DNA of 16,154 nt from Stagonosporopsis chrysanthemi (lineage: Eukaryota; Ascomycota; Dothideomycetes; Pleosporales; Didymellaceae), in NCBI GenBank assembly GCA_022560025.1, contig JAFISE010000347.1, positions 1 to 16,154 on the forward strand, in the 5' to 3' direction. Each line of letters begins with the position of its first letter. The stretch's first letter is position 1. The notes beneath the pieces are model-generated. The model saw only the letters and a list, made by a program, of their open reading frames with translations. It did not search any database and was not told the DNA's origin. A program made the position numbers and the translations under genes. This document shows positions 8,702 through 16,154 of this stretch, one piece after another.

Positions 8702-10461
8702 ATGAACGATGATACGACCCCAAACCACGACGCTAGCATCACCGCAGATGTGATCATCATTGGTGCTGGCTTCAGCGGCCTATATGCACTCCATAAAGTG
8801 CGCGAGCTTGGCCTTTCAGCGAAGATAATCGACGCAGGCTCGGATTTCGGTGGAACATGGCATTGGACCCGCTACCCGGGAGCTAGAGTTGATACTGAAG
8901 CTCCCTTGTACGCTTTATCTATCCCTTCGGTGTGGAAAAACTGGACTTGGTCCGAACGGTTCCCTTCTCATGAAGAATTGCGTCGATACTTCCAGTTCGT
9001 GGGTACCAACCTTGATGCTTACAAGGACACCTTTTTCAACAAGATCGTGGACGGTGTCACTCATAAAGACAATGAGTGGAGTCTGAACATTCGCAATGGT
9101 GGCCAAGCCAAGTGTACATACCTTATTTTGTCGACGGGCTCCTCCTACAAAAAGCACTTTCCGTCCTTCAAGGATCTGAACAAATTTCAGGGTCATTTGA
9201 TACACTCGGCTCTGTACCCAGAAGCTCGTATCGATTTTAAAGGCAAGCGAGTGGCCGTAATTGGCTCTGGTGCCACTGGTATTCAGCTAGTCCAGGAGCT
9301 CGCGAAGCAGGATTGTTCCGTGACTCAGTACATTCGAACGCCGAACCTGGCGCTCCCACTGGCAAACCGACCGATGTCTGTTCAAGAACAAGAAGTCGGG
9401 AAAAACTTTTACACTGCTCTTTACAACGCTGTCCGAGAATGCCGGACCGGCTTCCCGTATAACACGCCGCCTAAGGCCCTCGAGGACACGACCGAGGCCG
9501 AGCGTCAAGAATATCTCGAATATCTATGGCCACGTAGTGGCTTTGTGTTTCTTGGCTCTAATTATCCTGATATTTGGTCTGATCGGAAGGCTAACAAAAT
9601 GCTTTATGACTTCTGGGCCACGAAGACTCGGGCGCGAGTGCAAAATCAGGAGAAAAAGGACATCGTGGCACCCTTGGAACAGGTATGTATATGCAATGCC
9701 GGCGGTTCTTGATCTCGGCGGTTCCAATATCACGATGCGATGGCCAATTGTACTAATATCACTTAGAGTGTCTTCTTTGCTACTAAGCGCAGTAGTCTGG
9801 AGACGGACTACTATGAATGTATTGATCAAGACAATGTAATCCTTGTTGATATGAACAAATCGCCGATCTCACATTTTACTTCGGACGGTATAACGACCGA
9901 AGACGGCATTTCGAGAACCTACGACGTTGTCATACTCGCAACAGGCTACGATGCCTTGACCGGTAGTCTCCTTGACCTTGGCATCCAAGACACCTCCGGA
10001 CGCTCACTCTCCGAGAAATGGAAGGATGGCACGTACACATATCTTGGACTCATGATTGATGGTATGCCGAATGCCTTTATGACCTATAGTCCGCAGGCTC
10101 CAACCCCACTTGCCAGTGGTCCCGCTCTCATTGAGGTGCAAGTCGATTGGATTGTTGACGCCATCAAGAAAATGCGCGACGAAGGCATACAGCAAATAGA
10201 GCCCCTGTTTGAAGCATCTGAGGAGTGGCGTTCCAAAGTACAGTCGCTTAGCGACCAAACTTTGTTGTCCCAGACTGAATCATGGTATGTTGAGTCGCAC
10301 TTGTTGTATTTGAGATATTGCTGACCATATATTACAGGTATACGGGCGCGAATATCCCAGGAAAACCACGTGAAACGCTGATCTACATGGGTGGTCTGGA
10401 TAACTATGGGAAGGAGATCCGAAAGACACTGAATGGATGGAACGGATTCCGTGTCGTTTGA
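8702..10461 (+). CDS. Type I Baeyer-Villiger monooxygenase, 3 exons, 540 aa
   Basis: A flavin enzyme of this class uses NADPH and O2 to insert oxygen next to a ketone, giving an ester or lactone; this protein's substrate is unknown. Exons 8702-9682, 9767-10284 and 10338-10461 join to 1623 nt (541 codons with TGA). Motifs: FAD Rossmann GAGFSG (21-26); GGTWHWTRYPGARVD (50-64), ending in the conserved Asp; fingerprint FxGxxxHxxxYP (162-173); NADPH Rossmann GSGATG (188-193); TKR (333-335), with the catalytic Arg equivalent to PAMO R337; ATG motif DVVILATGYD (380-389); C-terminal SWYTGANIPGKPRE, whose Trp codon spans intron 2. The overall pattern resembles phenylacetone monooxygenase, and length is normal. 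The fingerprint Trp is Tyr172. No signal peptide or membrane segment is seen, so it is probably cytosolic. It is intact and converges with the downstream regulator gene. Confidence 0.95.
9683..9766 (+). other. Intron 1 of monooxygenase gene (84 bp, phase 0)
   Basis: Donor GTATGT, branch-like TACTAAT about 15 bases before the acceptor, acceptor CTTAG. Removal joins APLEQ to SVFFATKR, which restores the family pattern before the catalytic Arg. If retained, an in-frame TGA at 9710-9712 ends the protein at 336 aa, before the catalytic Arg and the ATG motif. Confidence 0.9.
10285..10337 (+). other. Intron 2 of monooxygenase gene (53 bp, phase 2)
   Basis: Donor GTATGT, branch CTGAC about 15 bases before the acceptor, acceptor TACAG. 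Splicing rebuilds the Trp codon of SWYTGAN, a strongly conserved family segment, and puts the final exon in frame to the TGA at 10459-10461. Confidence 0.93.
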
Positions 10462-10938
10462 CAAAGACTCTGATGGAACTCCGCAGAGATCTAGGGTTTT
10501 GATGGAGACGTCTCGGTGATTCTTAGGCCTACATTGTGTTTGAAAACGCCTCAACTACCATAAGCAGAGGGGGATCTAGTGAACTCTCAAAGCATGGCCA
10601 CTAGATTCTATAAGTACCTTTATTATTGAATTCTACGCGGTTGCAGAAAGTTCTGAGGGACATGTTCAAGGGTACATTATACTATTGCGGGGCTATAACT
10701 AAAGCTCAATCTGTCGAATCTGTGGTTACTAACATTGTAGGCTAAATTTGGGATACAATGGAAGCTTTACAATCGAGACATTCTGATAACAAATTGTTAT
10801 AGTAATTAAAAGAGCTAAATTTAGTTTCTACAGTCTGTCCAGTAGAGATTAATATCAATATACTCGTAAAGTAAAGGAAGACAATGTTACTTGAAAGCTG
10901 CTGACGAATTGGACTTAATCTGTACCAAGTCTCATACT
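10462..10938. other. Convergent intergenic region
   Basis: 477 bp between the two stop codons, shared by the 3' ends of both genes. It becomes AT-rich toward 10,800 and contains no further gene. I see no clean AATAAA signal on either strand, which is common in fungi. It is not RIP-mutated: TGG, TCA and TGA words are present. Confidence 0.7.
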
Positions 10939-13465
10939 CTATAGATTATGCTTGTTCGTGATAGCAGTGCGAGTTTGGAGTGAAAGTACTATCTTTACGA
11001 AGTTGCGCGCCATCCCCCATGATCTTTGCTGTTTTAGCAATAATGCTGTCTGGTCCAGGACTTCGAGGCGGCCTTGCGCACAGCACAACGAGGCGATTCC
11101 AGATAAGCCAACTCGCGCGTTACCACCGGTCTTGATCCAGAGGTTCTGTCGGCACCTGCTATCTTTGGCCAGATCGTCAAGCTGGAGGGCAGCGCTTCTT
11201 CCCAATACATTGATTTGAGGAAGCACAAGCGCCATGCACACAAGCACAACCCCAGCATGGAAAATAACATATCCTTGTAGAGGCTTGTTGTTGGGATAGT
11301 GCCTAGCAAGACTGAGAAGTTGCGCGCTATGATAAGCCGCTTCTCGAACCCTTTGCGGACTCTCGTCGGCCCATTGTTGCATTCGGACCTTTGCATCCTC
11401 TGTCTCCGGACCATTTCGAATATATGGATAGAGCCAATTCATCAGATCGCCAGCACCGTAGATGTGAGCCAAGTGAATGAGTTGCATTCGGTGCACGATG
11501 TGCTCAATCTCGGACACTGTATGAGTAGCTGCAAGCTCAGAGACTTGAACTGCCATCCGGTCTATAGCTCGCAAAATGATCTGTCGTCCGTCATCTGGGT
11601 TAGATTGATTGAGCAAATCGTGAATGCCTATCTCCTTCTGTGACCACAGCATTCGGAGCAAGGTCAAGGCAGCCAGAGATTTGTGTTCTTCGTCCATGTT
11701 CTTATCCACAGGGTTATCGGATTCCTGAAAAAGCTTTCTGATCGTGGGAAGTAGTCGCGGGCCTAGTGGTACAGTCTTGCTCCATGGGTGAAGGTTTCCC
11801 CACGCGATCGCCGTTTTTGCGGCCCAATGATCGGAAGAACAAGGGAGAGCGAGTTTGACGTCCCCAATCGTGAGGAATGGGCGCTTATTGTGAAGGTACG
11901 ATACTGATGCATCATAATTATAGATCGCCCAGCCAAGGCGTCGCAGCGTTTCTGCAGTAACCCATCGTTGCCAAGTTTCTTCTGGAGATGCCGATGGTTG
12001 AGCCAGCTGATCGCTGTGAAATTCGAACAGTCCCATGCATTTCGCGTGGTGCACCAAAGCGCCTCGAGATTCCTCGCTGAACTCGAAGAGTCGATGGCTA
12101 CCACTGCAATAACCATCTGCAAGTGCGGTGTTAAGTCAGCCATGTTCGCTGAGAAACTGGTGCTCTCGGGTTCAGCATGGAGGATTGACGATACGAGATG
12201 ATGAACTTACGGATTCCTTGAAGCAATTGCGCCATAACGTAAGGGATACCACGAACAAATCGATGGTCAAGTTCAGCCGTATAGACTAGCAGGCGACGAA
12301 TCAAACCTGATAATACGATGGAAAAGTTTGCTGCTTCATCGAAATTGGTGTAGCACGCTCCAATGTCGATAATAGCCAACGTTACCAGCAAATCTCTGCC
12401 TGGATCAAAAGTCACCTCGTGGATGATCGGCATCGCCGGGTTGAAGTGGGTGAAATACATGTCAATGCAGTGGTCAAGTTTGTCGGCGATGGGAAAGTTT
12501 TCGAGGTTCAATTTTTGAAGAGGGTTGTGCTCGAACGGGAGCCACAGACATCTCTGCAGGGCGTGCCAGGTCCGGTCGTTGATAGGAACGATGGAACTGA
12601 AATGGTCGTATACGCCAGACTCCCAGCTATCTGAATGGAGCGCCGGAAGAGAGACCTGATCCGCAGGCGGACCTGGCTGTGTAAGTGGCCACAGCCCACC
12701 AAAACCTCGCCACTCTTGAGGTTTTGGAGTCAACAGGTCATTGAACATGACTGTCGGGCTGCGGGCTTCGTCGCGACCGATTACGTCGCCTACTTCGGAC
12801 GGTTTGGCAGTATTGAACATCGTCTGTGAAGAAGACATCAAGTGAAGCGGAGACCCGTATAGATCAGAATCCATCACAGCGCCCAAGAAGTTAGCTGTAG
12901 GATATATGTCGTCGGGAGCCCACATCCAATCAAACTCAGATGCGAAACCAGTGCCCTGCCCGCCGGTCAGCGCCGATTCCGACAGCGATGTCGTCTGTGA
13001 ATTAGACAACAGGCTCGTGTTTCCAGGTGGATGTTGACCAAGGAGTAAATGAGGGTCACTGTTGTTTCGGTACATGTCTTCTTGCACCGATGCGCCAGTG
13101 CTCTCTGGTGTGCTAGACGAGGCGTCCCCACCGAACGTCGCAGACGTAACACACAACGACGGGTCGAAGATAGATGAACCAAAGATGGCCATATCCTCAA
13201 AGGTAGCCGGCCCATCTTCGACCAATGGTTGCGCCCAGACACATTCGCGATGGCGGCGCTGACATGCGGCGCAGCTCGGGTGCTGACCATTGCACCGAAT
13301 CTTAGACTGTGAGCACGACATACACGCTCTCCGCCTGGATTTTGGCAGCGCACGCTGTCCGCCATGAATGCGCAAATGGCGTGACAGAACGTCACGGCGG
13401 TCAAAGTGCCGTTGGCAGACCGCACAACGATACCGCGCCATGCGCCAGGAGCGGTTATCGGTCAT
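10939..13465 (-). CDS. C2H2 + Zn2Cys6 fungal transcription factor, 2 exons, about 810 aa
   Basis: A nuclear DNA-binding regulator. Exon 1 is 13465-12211, exon 2 is 12116-10939, ending in TAG. One C2H2 finger (CX2CX12HX3H, residues 14-34) is followed within 15 residues by a Zn2Cys6 cluster (CX2CX6CX6CX2CX6C, residues 48-75) with a basic RRR in between. A Ser/Thr/Pro-rich linker with an acidic-aromatic patch (FDWMWAPDDIY) runs to about 330. A fungal-specific middle homology region starts near HFNPAMPIIHE (about 339-349) and continues past the splice junction (LLQGIHGYCSG) and RRLGWAIYNYD (about 475-485). The first in-frame ATG is 13465. A second, at 13441 (MARYRC), would also keep both zinc domains. 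The frame is open upstream to 13543 or further, but without an ATG, so an extra 5' exon cannot be excluded. Its target may be the convergent monooxygenase gene; this is inferred from adjacency. Confidence 0.92.
12117..12210 (-). other. Intron of transcription factor gene (94 bp, phase 1)
   Basis: On the minus strand: perfect donor GTAAGT, branch GCTGAC, acceptor TTGCAG. Splicing joins LLQGI to HGYCSGSHRLFEF, in keeping with the middle homology region of fungal regulators. Retention gives a stop at 12131-12133, which would leave the zinc domains but remove most of the regulatory region. Confidence 0.92.
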
Positions 13466-13660
13466 GTAGAAGGTATGCGATATTGCAAGAGGAGGTTCAG
13501 TACAAGCAGCGCAGCCACAATTAGATCTAACGTGAGGAGACAAAAGCTGCGCTAGAGAAATAGACGAGCGGCCGGATGACCGCGGAAGAGGGCACGCCCT
13601 GCAAGTAGAGTATAGTAATCAAAGATTCAGGATATAATAAGGCTTACTTTCAAAATTTAG
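13466..13660 (-). promoter_or_regulatory. Short unmutated upstream region of the regulator gene
   Basis: Only about 190 bp of ordinary sequence separates the first ATG from the mutated AT-rich block. It includes a GC-rich portion (about 13565-13605) with CGGCCGG and CCGCGG words. No TATA box can be picked out. The upstream regulatory region of the gene either fits into this short stretch or lies in decayed repeat DNA. Confidence 0.45.
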
Positions 13661-13944
13661 GCTGAGTATTGCTATAAGAATAAAACTAGTAAGATTTAGA
13701 TATAGTAACGTACTCTACATGCAGGCGAGCTAACAGGCAAGCAAGCTACTTTTGCTAAGCCCCTACTAAAACCTAACCTATTATAGCCTAAAACACTACA
13801 CTTTAGCACTCTGTAGAAGACTATAGTATATAGTATTATTTAGAGACTACTTCTATATTAATCTTATATATTTATATATTATAGCTAGTCTAATTACATC
13901 TTTTACAGCGCCTTTAAGTTAGCTTACTCTCTTAAGTATATATA

Positions 13945-14092
13945 GGCTAGCAAATAAGTAGAAGTTAGGTAGAAGTTAAGGTAGCACATAATAGTACCTA
14001 ACTTCTACTTAGGCTAGCAAATAGGTAGAGGTTAGATAGGAGTTAAGGTAGCACGTAACAGTACCTAACTCTTACTTAGGCTAGCAAATAGA
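13945..14092. repeat. 67-bp tandem repeat with internal inverted repeat
   Basis: Two full 67-bp copies, 13945-14011 and 14012-14078, each start with GGCTAGCAAATA. A third copy begins at 14079 and fades after about 14 bases. Copy 1 contains a perfect 17-bp inverted repeat (13955-13971 and 13995-14011, 23-base loop). The corresponding arms in copy 2 have about five mismatches. Shorter GTTAGGT/ACCTAAC-type pieces continue to about 14290. The origin (minisatellite, LTR or MITE part) is unknown. Confidence 0.85.
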
Positions 14093-15600
14093 TATAGAGT
14101 ACCTAGTAGTAGGTATAGGTAGAGTTAGAGTCGCACAGACCTAGAAGTAGTAGTAGAGTAGAGGTTGCACAGGCTAGAGGTAAGAGTTAGGTAAAAGTAC
14201 CTCTAGCGTAAGTAAGAGTAGAAGTTAGGTTGTATAGACCTAGATTAGAGTTAGGTTTAAGATACCTAGCAGAGTTATATCTACGCTAATATAATTATAG
14301 TATAGTAGCTTAACTATATTTCTTAATTTTAAATAGTTATACAATTTTATTATTAAGTTTAGTAATTTTAGTTAAGATTTTCTACGTGTTAAATAACTAG
14401 TTATTATAGTTATTAATAACAGCTACTCTATAAATTACATAGGCTTTGCTTTTTTCTATAGCTACTATTTTCTTTGTAAGAGAGTAGATAGGTTAACTTC
14501 TTTAATATCTTTATCTATTTTGCTCTTAATATTAATTCTTGTATTAATGCAAGATACTAGAGAGGTTTAAATTGTATAAGTATTTGTTATAAAGTGTATA
14601 AAAGTACTAAGATAAACTACAAGACTAGATTTCTATTTCTATAAGTCTTGTACAAAAAAATACTTTAAAACTATCTATTTAAACTCTATAAAAGCTTCTC
14701 TTCTTATACCTAAAAGCTTAGAGAAGACTGTACAAAGAAGTAGTTAGAAGACAGATCTAAGTTAAGTAGTTATTAAGTAATATAAAGTAAGCTTAAAGAA
14801 CTAAGCTTATTCTTATATTACTTCTCTCTTTATAGGCAGATTATCTCTAATTCTGCAAAATTATAAAGAAAATTCTTATACTATAAAGGTTTAAACTTTA
14901 AAAGAGTATAAAATATATCTAACTTTTATCTTTTCTAAGACTTTAGTCTTTCTTTACTATTATTAACTTTTATTTAAGTTTTACTGTATAAGCTATGTTA
15001 GCTACCTTGTACTTATCTGTCCTAGGCAAGCTCTTTAGTAATAATAACTAAGTAAATTAGATTGTTACTAGGCTTATAGCTATTATAAGAGCCTGTGCTA
15101 TAATAAGGTTACTTTTACTAAAGTTATAGTAACTGTAAAAATATATTTAATCTACTTTCTAATTAGGTTAAATTACTTATAGTGTGCTTCTTAAGTAAGC
15201 AATATATACTCTGCTTATTTCTATTTTCTAATAGACACTAATTTTTACTACAAGTACTTTAAACAACTTTATCTAATTACTACTAACTATTGCTAGGCTT
15301 GTTTTTTAGTTACTATGCTAATACCTGTCTCTTCTAGCACTTTTACAGTAGCTTATTAGGTTATTTACTTTTGTTTAATTTAAGCCTTTGCATAAAAAAA
15401 CATAGTAGTATATACCTTTAATAAGGTATTATTATTAAAGTTTACTTATTATACACTAAAAAATAAAAAATATTATATAGTTTAATTACTACTACTTTTT
15501 TTTTATTAGTTCTTAGGCTAACTTTTAAATAAGTGCTAATTTAAATTAGACCTAAGTATAATACTTTTTAAAGTAACTTTATTAAATAAAAAGAGGCTAT

Positions 15601-16030
15601 AGTAAAAGAAAGTAGAGAGTTAAAAGAGCTAAAAGCAGTAGCTATATAGGCTGTCTGTAAGACTGCTTAGAATAACCTTTATTAGTTAGCTTATGCCTTA
15701 GCAAGTATAGTACAAGTAGCAACTACGTAGCTTAAAAAAGTATTAGCTACTAATATATTACTCTATTAGTACTATGTCTAGCCTGTTACTAATTAGGCCT
15801 TAATAAAAGTAATAAGAGTACTTACTATATAGGTACAGTCTATGCGTAATAAGGTAGCAGAGCTTAAGCAGGTAGTAGTATCTCTGCAGACTCTAGTAGT
15901 TAAGGCTCTATAACAAAGTGCTAGGGGCAAGAGCCTAAAGAAGTTAGTGCCTAAAAAGGTATTAGCTAATTTAGATACTTTTTTAATAAGTACTAAGGAG
16001 ATAAGTAAGGTTAGTAAGGCTCTAGCTTAA
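15601..16030 (+). pseudogene. Possible LTR-retrotransposon gag-like remnant
   Basis: One plus-strand frame runs about 140 codons with TAG/TAA stops only and a coiled-coil-like texture: KESRELKELKA, then NKVAELKQVVVSLQTL, then a basic GKSLKKLVPKKV and ANLDTF. This resembles the start of fungal Gypsy gag proteins, where a coiled coil and a Lys/Pro linker precede a PDxFxG-like segment. Similarity is by eye and weak. No LTR, protease or reverse transcriptase is visible, since the window ends shortly after. Confidence 0.3.
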
Positions 16031-16154
16031 TTGCTATATATATAGTAAAGTAGATGTTTTTCTTTATTACTTAGCTAAGTTAATAAGTGTTTAAAGTAGT
16101 CTAGATTTTCTTTATCTTCTAAATTTACAACGTGCTTACTTTAACTATTACTAG

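Larger units (their letters stand above)
13661..16154. repeat. RIP-like mutated, AT-rich block (right)
   Basis: The same lack of YCR and YGR words as in the left block (for example none in 14341-14460), but the sequence is far more AT-rich, with long A/T runs. Apart from the tandem repeat and the gag-like remnant listed separately, I recognise no gene. A minus-strand frame over about 14500-15250 stays in phase with only TAG/TAA stops, but matches no family I know. The block continues beyond the window. Confidence 0.8.

Noticed and set aside
11034..12143. Two overlapping 126-aa minus-strand ORFs inside the regulator gene
   Set aside because: They are other-frame shadows of exon 2; the spliced frame carries the conserved regulator sequence.
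13466..13543. Extension of the regulator to a TTG at 13543 (26 extra residues)
   Set aside because: The codon is TTG, not ATG, and nuclear fungal genes rarely start there. An upstream exon remains possible but is not supported.

Overview
The window looks like nuclear DNA of a filamentous ascomycete (Pezizomycotina). The evidence is: short GT-AG introns (53-94 bp) with CTGAC or CTAAT branch sites; a fungal-type transcription factor carrying a C2H2 finger and a Zn2Cys6 cluster; remains of Tad-type LINE and pogo-type transposons; and heavy repeat-induced-point-mutation (RIP)-like decay of the repeats. No species can be named from the sequence alone.

Layout. 1-330 is unmutated or mixed flank. 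About 340-7209 is a repeat graveyard whose coding content lies on the minus strand. It holds a near full-length LINE (gag-like ORF1 about 4.55-5.88 kb; ORF2 with endonuclease, reverse transcriptase, RNase H and C-terminal zinc motif about 0.48-4.33 kb) and a pogo-family transposase (about 6.06-7.21 kb). Both are full of TAG/TAA stops. About 7210-13660 is an unmutated island with two intact genes in tail-to-tail orientation: a type I Baeyer-Villiger monooxygenase (8702-10461, plus strand, 3 exons, 540 aa) and a C2H2 + Zn2Cys6 transcription factor (13465-10939, minus strand, 2 exons, about 810 aa). About 13660-16154 is a second, much more AT-rich decayed block with a 67-bp tandem repeat and a possible gag-like remnant.

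The most notable signal is the mutational context. In the decayed blocks C is lost when preceded by a pyrimidine and followed by a purine (YCR, and YGR on the other strand). ACA, GCA, TGC and TGT remain common. The stops and the catalytic-residue losses I checked in the transposons fit this rule.

The two island genes could form a minimal unit, a flavin monooxygenase with its own regulator, isolated inside heterochromatin-like repeats. That link rests on adjacency only. The monooxygenase has all the expected Rossmann and catalytic motifs, but carries Tyr in place of the usual Trp of the family fingerprint.
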